DNA of 64,000 nt from Parolsenella catena (GTDB lineage Bacteria > Actinomycetota > Coriobacteriia > Coriobacteriales > Atopobiaceae): positions 1,240,001 through 1,304,000 of the forward strand of contig NZ_AP019367.1 of NCBI RefSeq assembly GCF_003966955.1, read 5' to 3'. The position numbers were made by a program, and so were the translations under genes. A model generated the notes under the pieces. That model did not search any database, was not told the origin of the DNA, and was given only the letters and a program-made list of their open reading frames with translations. The stretch's first letter is position 1, and every line of letters starts with the position of its first letter. Below, piece after piece: positions 33,875 to 42,577 of the stretch.

Positions 33875-34270
33875 CTATGCGGGATAGCTCGCCTTCCACA
33901 GCCCGTGGAGGTTGCACAGCTCATAGACGTCTGCCGCCTCGCACCCGTGCAGGCAGAACTCCACGACGGGCTCATCGCCAGGGCTCAGGCGCCGCACCTC
34001 GACCGTGCCGTCCCCACGCGCGATCGCGACGAGCTGGATGTAGTGGTTGGGAAGCATTGGGTGAATGACCTCGCCCACGCTTACGCGAATGCGCTTGCCC
34101 TCGCCCGCCGGCTCGATCGCCGGAACGTGCTTCTCGTGCGCGCCGTCCGTGGTATTGGCCACGAGCAGCTCCATGGGCTCGCCGCAGCACGTGGGCACCA
34201 CGCCCGTCTCCACCACCTCGAGGACGACCTTGCCGCACCTCTTGCAACGGAAGAACTTGAGATCTGCCAT
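33875..34270 (-). CDS. dfx: Desulfoferrodoxin (superoxide reductase)
   Basis: Reduces superoxide to peroxide without making oxygen, a typical defence of anaerobes. The 131-residue protein has both domains: a desulforedoxin-like N-terminal FeS4 site (CKRCGK and CCGEPM) and the catalytic site formed by EKHVPAIE, HPMLPNHYI and CNLHGLWK (four His and one Cys). It is therefore the two-iron class. The ATG at 34270 has GAGAGGAGCGTCTC upstream. It stands alone between dnaE and the small RNA. Confidence 0.96.
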   Translation of the reverse strand: MADLKFFRCKRCGKVVLEVVETGVVPTCCGEPMELLVANTTDGAHEKHVPAIEPAGEGKRIRVSVGEVIHPMLPNHYIQLVAIARGDGTVEVRRLSPGDEPVVEFCLHGCEAADVYELCNLHGLWKASYPA

Positions 34271-34354
34271 GAGACGCTCCTCTCTTCTGCGAGACGACCT
34301 GCCGCGCCGTCGCAGGCGCGGCCCTCACCCTGTATCTTCCCGCTGGCAGCCGAC

Positions 34355-34388
34355 GAGAAACGCCGCCCGACATATTGCCGGACGGCGT
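34355..34388 (-). terminator. Terminator of dnaE
   Basis: A 10-bp hairpin with a nine-base loop (34360-34388, arms ACGCCGCCCG and CGGACGGCGT) followed on the minus strand by TTTCTCG. Confidence 0.75.
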
Positions 34389-34435
34389 CCGCGAGCGTGC
34401 GATATGAGGCCGCGGGCGGCGCCCGCCGAACGGGC

Positions 34436-37400
34436 CTACGACACGACGTGGGCGATGCCCTTGCCGGCGATGAGGTCCTGGACGCGGGCCATGAGCATCA
34501 CGTTCTTGGCGTCCACGCGCGTGGGTACCTCCATGCGCAGGTGGTCTCCGCTCGCCGACTCCACGAACAGCTCTACGCGGTCCAGGCCCGGGTGCAGGCC
34601 GAACACCTTCTGCAGTTGCTCGAGCAGAAGGCGCGACAAGGCGCTCGGCTCGAGCATGACCTCGAGGACCTTGGGCTTGTTCGTCTTCTCGGACAGCTCG
34701 AGCGGCTCGATGGCCGTGGCGAGGAACTGGTCGCCACGATCAGAGCGGTCGATGCGGCCGAGGATGCGCACGAACACGTCGCCGATCTGCTCGCCCGTCT
34801 GCTCGTCGGTCTGCCCCGCGAGCACCGCGGCGCTCTTCTTGTACGCCTTGGGGAACACGACGACGTCGAGCTCGTTCTCCATGTCCTCGAGCTGCACGAT
34901 GGCCATGGGGTCGCCGTTCTTCGTCGTGCGCTTCTGCAGCCCCGAGACCATGCCAGCGACCCACACCGGCTTCTCGCCGCCGACCTCGACGTGGCGCACC
35001 TCGCCGGTGGCGCTCGTCTTGTCGTAGCCGTTCAGGACCTCGCCAAGCGTGAAGTCGCGCGCCTTGGACAGCGCGTACTCGTAGGGGCGCAGCGGGTGGT
35101 CTGAGACGTAGAGGCCCAGCACCTCGCGCTCCTGGGCGAGCTTGAGCGTACGGTCCCACTCGACCGGGCTCGGCTCCGGTGCCTCGTTCTCGAACCCCGA
35201 GCCCTCGACGTCACCGAACAGGTCGAACATCGAGCTCTGGCCGGCGGCACGGTCTTTCTGGCGCTTCGCGGCCGCGTCGAGGATGTTCGCGGGGTTGTTC
35301 TTGTCCACAAACTCCATGAGCTGGCGGCGCGGGTAGCCCGTCGAGTCGAAGGCGCCTCCCTTGATGAGGGCCTCGATGACGCGGCGGTTGCACGTGCCCG
35401 TGTCCACGCGGTCCACGAGGTCGTGCAGGTTCTTGAACGCGCCGCCGCGCTCGCGCTCCTCGATGATGGCGTCTGCCACGCCCTCGCCCACGCCGCGGAT
35501 GCCGGCGAGGCCAAAGCGCACGCCCTCCTTCGTGGCCGTGAACTCCTTGCCCGACTCGTTGATGTCTGGCGGCAGCACCTGGATGCCGTCCTGGCGACAC
35601 GCGGATACGTAGTGGACGATCTTGTCGGTCTTGCCCGTGTAGCTCGTGAGCACGGCCGCCATGTACTCGTTGGGGTAGTGGGCCTTGAGCCAGGCCGTCT
35701 GCATGACGAGGATGGCGTAGCCCGCCGAGTGCGACTTGTTGAACGCGTAGGAGGCGAACTCCAGGACGTCGTCCCAGATCTTCTGGGCGGTCTCGCGCGA
35801 GTAGTCGTTCTTGACGGCGCCGTTCATCCAGTGGTCATAGGTGGTCTCGTCCGAGCCGTCCTCCCAGTGCAGCACCGTGGACGTGAGGAGCTTGATCTTC
35901 TTCTTGGCCACGGGCTTTCTGATGCGCGAGTCGGACTCGCCCTTGGAGAAGCCGCACATCTCGACCGAGATGTTCATGACCTGCTCCTGGTAGACCATGG
36001 TGCCGTAGGTCTCGCCGAGGATGCCGTCCAGGCGCGGGTCATAGGAGACGGCCGGCTCCTTGCCGTTCATGCGGTTGATGTAGGACGAGACCATGCCCGC
36101 GCCCAGCGGGCCGGGGCGGTACAGGGCGATGAGTGCCACCACGTGCTTGTACTCTGTGGGCTTCATGTTCTTGATCGTGGCCGACATGCCCGCCGACTCC
36201 ACCTGGAACACGCCGGCCGTGTGGCCCGAGCCCATGAGCTTGAAGATCTTCGGGTCGTCGAAGGGGATCTTGCTCTCGTCGATGTCGATGCCGTAGTTGG
36301 CCTTGATGTTGGCCTTTGCCTTCGAGATGACCGTGAGGGTGCGCAGTCCCAGGAAGTCCATCTTGAGCAGGCCCATGTCGGCGACCGTGTGGCCCTCGTA
36401 CTGGGTGATCTCCACGCCGCCCTTGGTGTCGAGCTTGGTGGGGCAGTGCTCGTTGACGGGGTCTCGGCAGATGAGGACGGCGCAGGCGTGCACGCCCTCG
36501 CCGCGGATGAGGCCCTCGAGGGAGAGCGCCGCGTCGATGATGCGGTGGGCGTCCGGGTCCGAGTTGTAGGCGTCCACGAAGTCCTGCGAGTACTGGTCCT
36601 CGCGGCCGTCGACCTTGTTCATCGTGGCCTTGAGCGTGGCGTTGGGCGCGGAGCTGATCATCTTGGAGAGGCGCTGGCCCACGTAGACGGGGTAGTCGAG
36701 CACGCGCGCGGCGTCGTTGACGGCCTGCTTGGCCTTGATCGTGGAGTAGGTGATGACGTGCGTGACCTTCTCGGGGCCGTAGAGCTGGCGCACGTGCTCC
36801 ACGACCTCGAGGCGACGCTCATCGTCGAAGTCCATGTCGATATCGGGCATCTCGGTGCGCTGCGGGGACAGGAACCTCTCGAACATCAGGCCGTTCTCGA
36901 GCGGGTCGAACGCCGTGATGTTCATGGCGTAGGCCACGATGGCGCCGGCGGCCGAGCCTCGGCCGGGCCCGACGCCGATGCCGTTGTCCTTGGCCCACTG
37001 CACGTACTCGGCCACGATCAGGAAGTAGGCCGCGAAGCCCTTGTCGCAGATGACCTTGTACTCGTACTCGAAGCGCTCCTTGATGTTCACGCCATTGATC
37101 TCGCGCGTGGCCCAGTCGTCGCCGTAGTGCTGGCGCAGGCCCTTCTCGCACTCGCGGCGGAACTGGCTCTCGTGCGTCTCGCCCGGGTCGAGCAGCGGGA
37201 AGCGCGGCAGGATGATCTGGTCCCAGTCGAGCTCGACGTTGCACTTCTCGGCGATCTCGAGGGTGTTGTCGCAGGCCTCGGGGCACCAGGAGAACAGTTC
37301 GCGCATCTCCTGCTCGGTCTTCATGTAGAACTCGCTGCCCTCCATGCGCATGCGGTTCTCGTCATCGACCTTGGCGTTCATGCCGATGCACATCATGAGG

Positions 37401-38236
37401 TCCTGCGTGGGGGCGTCGTCACGCGTGAGGTAGTGGAAGTCGTTCGTGGCGATGACCTTGAGGTCGAGCGAGCGGGCCAGCTCCACAAGCTGCTCGTCGA
37501 GCTGGCGGTCCGTCATGCCGTTCTCGAACGTCAGGCCGTGGTCCTGGATCTCTATGTAGAAGTCGCCGGGGGCAAAGACCTCCTTGAACGTGCGCGCCCA
37601 CTTGAGCGCCTCGTCGGGCTGGCCGCGCAGGATGGAGCGCGGGATGATGCCCGAGACGCACGCCGCCGTGGCGATGATGCCCTCGGAGTGCGCGCGCAGC
37701 ATCTCAAGCGTCGTGCGCGGCTTGTAGTAGAAGCCGCGCACGGCAGCGTCGCTCATCATCTGCATGAGGTTGACATAGCCCGTCTGGTTCTTGGCGAGCA
37801 GGATCATGTGGTAGAGCTCGGGCTTGTGGTCGCGCGAGAGGGAGTCGTCGGGCGTGAAGTAGGCCTCGCAGCCAAAGATGGGCTTCACGAGCGGGCGGGG
37901 CTTGACCTCGTCGAGGTCGCGGCCGGCCTCGTGGGCGGCGACGTCTGCCTCCCACTGGGCGTGGGCCACCGGCTCCTTCTCGGCGTCAGGCTCGACGATC
38001 TGACGGCCCTTCTCGTAGTTCTCCTTGTCATGGAACCACTGCTGCCAGTCGGCCTGCTGGTGGTTGTACTTGGCGCACTCGAGGTCGAGGTCGGGCACGC
38101 CGTACATGTAGCCGTGGTCCGTGATGGCCACGGCAGGCATCTTCTGGTCTACGGCGCGCTTGACCATGTCAGACACGCGCGTGGCGCCGTCGAGCATGGA
38201 GTAGTCGGTGTGGTTGTGCAGGTGTACGAAGGCCAT
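34436..38236 (-). CDS. dnaE: DNA polymerase III subunit alpha
   Basis: Main replicative polymerase, 1266 residues, normal to long for the family (about 1160-1200). The N-terminal PHP domain begins FVHLHNHTDYSMLDGATR; the palm has PDIDMDFDDERR with the catalytic aspartates and GPGRGSAAGAIVAYA; the finger region has SHSAGYAILVMQTAWLKAHYP, then the HhH part and an OB fold (about 1075-1150). Its PHP metal ligands appear complete, so it may have proofreading activity. An insert of about 50 residues (70-120) after the first PHP block explains the extra length. A long palindrome lies upstream (38358-38438). Confidence 0.97.
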   Translation of the reverse strand: MAFVHLHNHTDYSMLDGATRVSDMVKRAVDQKMPAVAITDHGYMYGVPDLDLECAKYNHQQADWQQWFHDKENYEKGRQIVEPDAEKEPVAHAQWEADVAAHEAGRDLDEVKPRPLVKPIFGCEAYFTPDDSLSRDHKPELYHMILLAKNQTGYVNLMQMMSDAAVRGFYYKPRTTLEMLRAHSEGIIATAACVSGIIPRSILRGQPDEALKWARTFKEVFAPGDFYIEIQDHGLTFENGMTDRQLDEQLVELARSLDLKVIATNDFHYLTRDDAPTQDLMMCIGMNAKVDDENRMRMEGSEFYMKTEQEMRELFSWCPEACDNTLEIAEKCNVELDWDQIILPRFPLLDPGETHESQFRRECEKGLRQHYGDDWATREINGVNIKERFEYEYKVICDKGFAAYFLIVAEYVQWAKDNGIGVGPGRGSAAGAIVAYAMNITAFDPLENGLMFERFLSPQRTEMPDIDMDFDDERRLEVVEHVRQLYGPEKVTHVITYSTIKAKQAVNDAARVLDYPVYVGQRLSKMISSAPNATLKATMNKVDGREDQYSQDFVDAYNSDPDAHRIIDAALSLEGLIRGEGVHACAVLICRDPVNEHCPTKLDTKGGVEITQYEGHTVADMGLLKMDFLGLRTLTVISKAKANIKANYGIDIDESKIPFDDPKIFKLMGSGHTAGVFQVESAGMSATIKNMKPTEYKHVVALIALYRPGPLGAGMVSSYINRMNGKEPAVSYDPRLDGILGETYGTMVYQEQVMNISVEMCGFSKGESDSRIRKPVAKKKIKLLTSTVLHWEDGSDETTYDHWMNGAVKNDYSRETAQKIWDDVLEFASYAFNKSHSAGYAILVMQTAWLKAHYPNEYMAAVLTSYTGKTDKIVHYVSACRQDGIQVLPPDINESGKEFTATKEGVRFGLAGIRGVGEGVADAIIEERERGGAFKNLHDLVDRVDTGTCNRRVIEALIKGGAFDSTGYPRRQLMEFVDKNNPANILDAAAKRQKDRAAGQSSMFDLFGDVEGSGFENEAPEPSPVEWDRTLKLAQEREVLGLYVSDHPLRPYEYALSKARDFTLGEVLNGYDKTSATGEVRHVEVGGEKPVWVAGMVSGLQKRTTKNGDPMAIVQLEDMENELDVVVFPKAYKKSAAVLAGQTDEQTGEQIGDVFVRILGRIDRSDRGDQFLATAIEPLELSEKTNKPKVLEVMLEPSALSRLLLEQLQKVFGLHPGLDRVELFVESASGDHLRMEVPTRVDAKNVMLMARVQDLIAGKGIAHVVS

Positions 38237-38357
38237 GTGGCTGGACGCTCCCCCATCGTGTGTTTGCCATCTGAGGATAGCGCAGGCACCGGACAGGAAT
38301 TGGGGCGGCGGCGGGCGCCCACGTAGCGTTCATGTGGCGTTCGACCGTGCGATGGCC

Positions 38358-38438
38358 TTGCGCTTCAGGTGTCGATTTGCGGGCATTACGTGCCAGGTTT
38401 TGGTGTCAACCAGCCGTATTTCGGCACCTGAAACGCAA
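38358..38438. repeat. 81-bp imperfect palindrome between dnaE and kdgT
   Basis: TTGCGCTTCAGGTGTCGA (38358-38375) pairs with TCGGCACCTGAAACGCAA (38421-38438): 16 Watson-Crick pairs, one G-T and one mismatch. The 45 bases inside hold two smaller hairpins, GGCA-TTACG-TGCC and TGGT-GTCA-ACCA, giving a three-way branched shape. A TTGACA lies inside it on the minus strand (about 38403-38408) and may be part of the dnaE promoter. No gene is seen in 38237-38495. Confidence 0.8.
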
Positions 38439-38468
38439 AGCGCCCGCCACCACGGGGGTGACGGGCGC
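38431..38468 (-). terminator. Terminator of kdgT
   Basis: GCGCCCGCCACC (38440-38451) pairs with GGTGACGGGCGC (38457-38468) with one mismatch or wobble, followed by TTTGCGTTT on the minus strand. It abuts the 81-bp palindrome. Confidence 0.65.
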
Positions 38469-38495
38469 GCATCAGGCGCGAAAAGAGCGCTGCGG

Positions 38496-39482
38496 CTAGG
38501 CGGTTGCGGCTGCCTTCTTGGCATCCTTGGCCGCAAAGTACTTGTGAACCCAGCTCGTGACGAGCGGCGTGAGGATGGCCGTCACGATGGCGCAGGCGGC
38601 CACCTGGGCCGTGGCGAGCGCCAGCACCTCGCCGCCGTAGAGGGCCTCGTTCACGTTTGCCATGGCAGCGGGCGTGGCGACGTTGGCACCGGCGCAGCTC
38701 GAGATGGCCGCACCCGCCGTGCCCGTGCCGCCGGTGGCGCGGTCGGCAAGGACCGTCGGGATGGCAAAGACGACCGAGCAGATGACACCGAGCAGGATGC
38801 CCGGGACGCCGCCGGCGATGAGCTGGCCAAACGTCATGGACGAGCCCATGGCGAAGAACGTGAGCACGATGACGCCGGTGAGGGCGGGGGCCATCATCTT
38901 CTTGAAGCTCGGGAACAGGTTGCCCAGGATGATGCCCACGACGATGGGCAGGATGGCGCCGACGAGCGTCCAGCCGATGGGCGCCTGGCCGGCAGCGCCG
39001 AGCACGATCATCGTGACGGGCGGGCCCACGACGAGCGTCGTGATGGCCACGGCGCCGCGCTCGACCTCGTTGCCCATCGTGCCCATGAGGCCGGCGTACA
39101 TGGCGTTGTTGGCGCCGGTGCACGCGGCCAGGATCACCATGGCGGAAAGGCCGCAGAAGTTGTCACCCGTGGCAAGCACGAGAAGCGCCACCGCAATGAC
39201 GACGACCTGCTTCACGATGATGATGATCGCGCCGCGAGCGGCTGCGGCGGGCGCGCTCTTGAACGAGATCGTGGTGCCCACGATCAGCAGGAACGCGCCG
39301 ACGAGCGCGCTCGAGCCATTCTTGGTCATGCCGAGGGTAAAGCTGCCGAGCGTGTCGAACAGGCTCGGGAACAGCGTGTTGAGCAGACACCCCAGCAGAA
39401 GCGGCACGAGAATCGTGGCGCCTGGGATGGAGGACATCTTGAAGAAGGGCTTCTTCTCCTCCACGGCAGTTGTTTCACTCAT
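38496..39482 (-). CDS. kdgT: 2-keto-3-deoxygluconate permease family protein
   Basis: A 328-residue membrane protein with about ten helices and strong match to the KdgT family: SSIPGATILVPLLLGCLLNTLFP at the start, LAACTGANNAMYAGLMGTMG and SSCAGANVATPAAMA in the paired core motifs. KdgT imports 2-keto-3-deoxygluconate, a product of pectin and uronate breakdown. Substrate here is inferred from the family. The SDR gene 155 bp upstream may form the same unit. Confidence 0.92.
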   Translation of the reverse strand: MSETTAVEEKKPFFKMSSIPGATILVPLLLGCLLNTLFPSLFDTLGSFTLGMTKNGSSALVGAFLLIVGTTISFKSAPAAAARGAIIIIVKQVVVIAVALLVLATGDNFCGLSAMVILAACTGANNAMYAGLMGTMGNEVERGAVAITTLVVGPPVTMIVLGAAGQAPIGWTLVGAILPIVVGIILGNLFPSFKKMMAPALTGVIVLTFFAMGSSMTFGQLIAGGVPGILLGVICSVVFAIPTVLADRATGGTGTAGAAISSCAGANVATPAAMANVNEALYGGEVLALATAQVAACAIVTAILTPLVTSWVHKYFAAKDAKKAAATA

Positions 39483-39586
39483 GGAAAGGACTCGCTTTCA
39501 TGCACGCGCGCGGTGCGGGCGGCCGGCCCGGGGCACGCTTCGCGGACGGTCGGTCTGGCCGCCCGCCCTTACAAGAGCAGAAGAGA

Positions 39587-39615
39587 GGCCGCGCCCACCT
39601 CGCGCGGACGCGGCC
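39587..39615 (-). terminator. Possible weak terminator between the SDR gene and kdgT
   Basis: GGCCGCG and CGCGGCC pair around a 15-base loop and are followed on the minus strand by TCTCTTCTG. It may reduce read-through from the SDR gene into kdgT. Confidence 0.35.
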
Positions 39616-39637
39616 GTAGGTCTCGCACAGGCGACGA

Positions 39638-40387
39638 TTACCCGTCCAAGACGATACCACCGTCGCAGTCGCCGATCTCGCCGTTGACGAAGCTCGCCTG
39701 GTCGGAGGCAAAGAACAGCACCATCTGCGCGGGCTCGCTGGCCTGGGCGGCGCGGCCCAGAGGAATGCCGGCGATGATGCGCTGGGAGTTCTCGTCGGAG
39801 AGGATCGACGTCATGTCCGTGAGGGTGAGCGACGGGCACACCGCGTTGCAGCGGATGCCGAACTTGCCGCCCTCCTTGGCCACGGCCTTCGTGAGGCCGT
39901 TGACGCCGGCCTTGGAGCTGGCGTAGGCCGCGGTGCCGAGAAGGCCGCCGCCGATCTTGCCCGCCACGCTCGAGACGTTGACGATCGTGCCGGCATGGGC
40001 TGCCTTGAAGTGCGGGTAGACGGCAGACATCATCGTGAACACGCCGTTGAGGTTGATGTTGATCGTGCGCGTCCACTCCGCGTCGTCGATCTCGTCGAAC
40101 TTCTTCGTGGAGATGACGCCGGCGCAGTTGATGAGGATGTTGACGCCCGGGACCTCCTCGAAGATCTTCTCGACCGTCTCGCGGGCCTTCGCCGTGTCAG
40201 AGACGTCGAGCTGGTAGAAGTGGTTGCCCTCGCCGAGCTTGGCGACGGCCGCCTCCCCCTTGTCCTTGCTGCGAGCGATGAGCACGACGTGGCCGCCGCC
40301 CTCGACGATGCCCTTGGCGATCTCGAGGCCGATGCCCTGGGTGCCTCCGGTTACGATCGCGGTCTTTCCGTTGAAGTCAAAGGCCAT
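39638..40387 (-). CDS. SDR oxidoreductase, KduD-like
   Basis: Classical SDR of 249 residues: VTGGTQGIGLEIAKGIVEGG binds NAD(P), then NCAGVIS, the serine in VNVSSVAGK and the YASSK catalytic motif, with C-terminal GGIVLDG. Because it lies just before a KdgT-type permease it could be a 2-dehydro-3-deoxygluconate 5-dehydrogenase (KduD) or another sugar-acid dehydrogenase; the sequence alone fits several SDR types. The ATG at 40387 has GGGGAGAGAACC upstream. Two 23-bp direct repeats at 40519-40569 precede it. Confidence 0.85.
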   Translation of the reverse strand: MAFDFNGKTAIVTGGTQGIGLEIAKGIVEGGGHVVLIARSKDKGEAAVAKLGEGNHFYQLDVSDTAKARETVEKIFEEVPGVNILINCAGVISTKKFDEIDDAEWTRTININLNGVFTMMSAVYPHFKAAHAGTIVNVSSVAGKIGGGLLGTAAYASSKAGVNGLTKAVAKEGGKFGIRCNAVCPSLTLTDMTSILSDENSQRIIAGIPLGRAAQASEPAQMVLFFASDQASFVNGEIGDCDGGIVLDG

Positions 40388-40518
40388 GGTTCTCTCCCCT
40401 TTTCTGACCTCTGCGCACGTACCGGGAGCCCCCTCCCGGTGCACTCGCGCGCCTTTCGCCGCGAAAGGATAAGAGCTTCAGAAATGGAGGGATAGACTCA
40501 TTCTTGAGAACTTTGTGA

Positions 40519-40569
40519 ACGGCTTGAATTATTCGGTAAACGGTAGACGGCTCGAATTCGTCGGTGAAC
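40519..40569. repeat. Two 23-bp direct repeats upstream of the SDR-kdgT unit
   Basis: Two copies (40519-40541 and 40547-40569) match at 19 of 23 positions with a period of 28 bp, each with the core GGCTYGAATT and TCGGT. They lie 130-180 bp before the SDR start. A further GTTCAC follows at 40580. They look like operator sites for a sugar-acid regulator. The rest of 40388-40760 shows no gene. Confidence 0.6.
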
Positions 40570-40760
40570 GTAGGCAAATGTTCACGATATCCTGCACATT
40601 TATGGACAGGTTATGAATATGTGGGGCCTTTAGCTGCGGCTTAGGCAGTGCACCTTACTTGCCGCCCCATCGGTGAGCGGTCATTCGTCGCGAAGCGTGG
40701 CCGTTGGACCGAGGGACGGCATATTCGCACATTTGTCTCAGACACTCGAATATGCCCGCG

Positions 40761-41720
40761 CTATGCCGTCTGCTCGGCCTCGCCCGCCACACGGTTGATG
40801 AGCGAGCCGAACGCGCCGGCAAGCACCTGCTGGAACAGCGTGCCCATCATGACCGGGAACACCACCTCGCCGGGGAAGAACTGCGCCGCGAGAACCGCAC
40901 CCGCGGAGACGTTGCGAATACCCGTGCAGAAGCACGACGTCACGAGCCGTCCGCGCCCAATCCCACGCACCCGCGCGATGAGCAGGCCCATCGCGAACCC
41001 GCACGACGCGTAGACGAGGATGAACAGTGCCATGCCGAGAAGCTCGGGCGTGAGGTGGCGCATGTAGTCGCTCATCTGCGAGGAGTTGGACGCGATGATG
41101 ACGATGAGCAGCATCTTCACGGCGGGTGACATCACGGGAGAGAGCGTCTTGTGCCCCCAGCCGTGGGTCAGGTCGTTCACGAGCATGCCGGCAACCGCCG
41201 GCAGCGCAATCATGAACACCATGTTGGACATCATGCCAAGCACGTCCACCTGTACGGTGGCGCCCAGCAAAAGCTTGAGCGAGAGGGGGATCGTGAACGG
41301 CGAGAGCACGGTGGACACGAGGATGCAGGCGAGCGCCAGCGACAGGTCGCCGCCGTACATGCCGCACCACATGAAGCTCACCACGCCCACGGGCACGCAG
41401 TACTCGAGCGTGGCGCCCGTCACGAGGTTGGAGTCGTTGCCAAAGATGAGGCTCGCGAGCGCATGCGCCACGACGGGCATAGCGACGATCGACATCCCCA
41501 GCACGAACAGCATGTCCTTGGGATGGCGGAACTGGTTGGCCACGGAGCGGAAGTTGTTGTTGAGTGAGCCCTGGAACGTCATGATGGCGAACAGGATGGG
41601 CACTGCATGCTCCGTGACACCAAATACCTGCGGAAACAACACGCCAGCAAGCACGCACACCGGAGCGATGAGGGGCATGTGAGACCCTATCGCCTTGCCA
41701 AACCTCGTCCACTTATCCAC
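40761..41720 (-). CDS. BASS-family (bile acid:sodium symporter-like) transporter
   Basis: A 319-residue membrane protein with about ten helices. The family blocks are visible: ILFAIMTFQGSLNNNFRSV in the first half, EYCVPVGVVSFMWCGMYGGDLSLA in the core, and SCFCTGIRNVSAGAVLAAQFFP in the second half. BASS proteins carry bile acids, pantoate, pyruvate or other organic anions with sodium; the substrate is not decided. It diverges from the suf operon over 84 bp with a shared inverted repeat between. Confidence 0.87.
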   Translation of the reverse strand: MDKWTRFGKAIGSHMPLIAPVCVLAGVLFPQVFGVTEHAVPILFAIMTFQGSLNNNFRSVANQFRHPKDMLFVLGMSIVAMPVVAHALASLIFGNDSNLVTGATLEYCVPVGVVSFMWCGMYGGDLSLALACILVSTVLSPFTIPLSLKLLLGATVQVDVLGMMSNMVFMIALPAVAGMLVNDLTHGWGHKTLSPVMSPAVKMLLIVIIASNSSQMSDYMRHLTPELLGMALFILVYASCGFAMGLLIARVRGIGRGRLVTSCFCTGIRNVSAGAVLAAQFFPGEVVFPVMMGTLFQQVLAGAFGSLINRVAGEAEQTA

Positions 41721-41738
41721 GCAAAACGCCTTCCTCGG

Positions 41739-41767
41739 GATAATCCCACTTCCAGTGGGGTATTATC
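41739..41767. promoter_or_regulatory. Inverted repeat and -10 between BASS gene and suf operon
   Basis: GATAATCCCAC (41739-41749) and GTGGGGTATTATC (41755-41767) form an imperfect palindrome around TTCCA. The right arm contains TATTAT (41761-41766), a good -10 for sufC. It is a likely operator; the Rrf2 regulator encoded at the end of the operon is a natural candidate to bind it. Confidence 0.55.
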
Positions 41768-41804
41768 GACAAGGCTCTTTCCTCAAGCAAGGTAAGGACG
41801 ACAA

Positions 41805-42575
41805 ATGGAACACCTCCTTAACATTAGCGGCGTGAGCGCGAGCGCCGACGAGAAGCCCATCCTGCACGGCGTGGACCTCGCGATCGACGCCGGCGAGTGC
41901 CACGTGCTCATGGGCCCCAACGGCGCCGGCAAGTCAACGCTCGGCCACGTCATCATGGGCGATCCGGTCTACCGCACCACGTCCGGCACCATCGGGTTTG
42001 ACGGCGCCGACCTCACGGACGCCTCGCCCGACAAGCGCTCACTCGCGGGCATCTTCCTTTCCTACCAGGCACCCGTCGAGATCCCGGGCGTGCCGCTGTA
42101 CAGCTTCCTGCGCACGATCTGCCAGAAGCGCCCCGAGCTCAAGATGACGGCCAAGCAGTTCCGTCGCCGCGTGGGCGAGCTGTGCGAGCAGCTCGACATG
42201 GACTCGTCCTACCTCACCCGCGAGCTCAACGTGGGCTTCTCGGGTGGCGAGAAGAAGAAGGTGGAGATGCTGCAGCTGCTGCTCCTGCAGCCCAAGCTCG
42301 CCATCCTCGACGAGACGGACTCCGGCCTGGACGTCGACGCCCTGTCCGTGGTCTCGCGTGGCATCACGGCCTACCGCGAGCAGTGCGGAGGGGCGCTTCT
42401 CATCATCACGCACAACACGCGCATCCTCGAGCGCGTCGACGTCGACCGCACGCACGTCATGGTCCGCGGCCACCTCGTCGCCGAGGGCGGCCCCGAGCTC
42501 ATCGGGCAGATTGACACGAACGGCTTCGAGCGCTACGAGGCCGCCGAGGCCAAGCTCGAGCAGGCGGGGGCGTAG
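41805..42575 (+). CDS. sufC: Fe-S cluster assembly ATPase SufC
   Basis: ABC-type ATPase of the SufBCD scaffold complex. The 256-residue protein has Walker A MGPNGAGKSTLGHV (around residue 37), the Q-loop, signature FSGGEKKKVEM and Walker B LAILDETDSGLD. First gene of sufCBDSU-rrf2, with its start 38 bp after the -10. The ATG at 41805 is preceded by AAGGACGACAA. Confidence 0.97.
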   Translation: MEHLLNISGVSASADEKPILHGVDLAIDAGECHVLMGPNGAGKSTLGHVIMGDPVYRTTSGTIGFDGADLTDASPDKRSLAGIFLSYQAPVEIPGVPLYSFLRTICQKRPELKMTAKQFRRRVGELCEQLDMDSSYLTRELNVGFSGGEKKKVEMLQLLLLQPKLAILDETDSGLDVDALSVVSRGITAYREQCGGALLIITHNTRILERVDVDRTHVMVRGHLVAEGGPELIGQIDTNGFERYEAAEAKLEQAGA

Positions 42576-42577
42576 AG

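Noticed and set aside
35423-38326. Very long plus-strand reading frame opposite dnaE, and similar long frames opposite recJ, argS and feoB
   Set aside because: They are open only because GC-rich codons in the real gene leave few stops on the other strand. They are low-complexity, lack ribosome sites and match no family, while the minus-strand genes have complete motifs.
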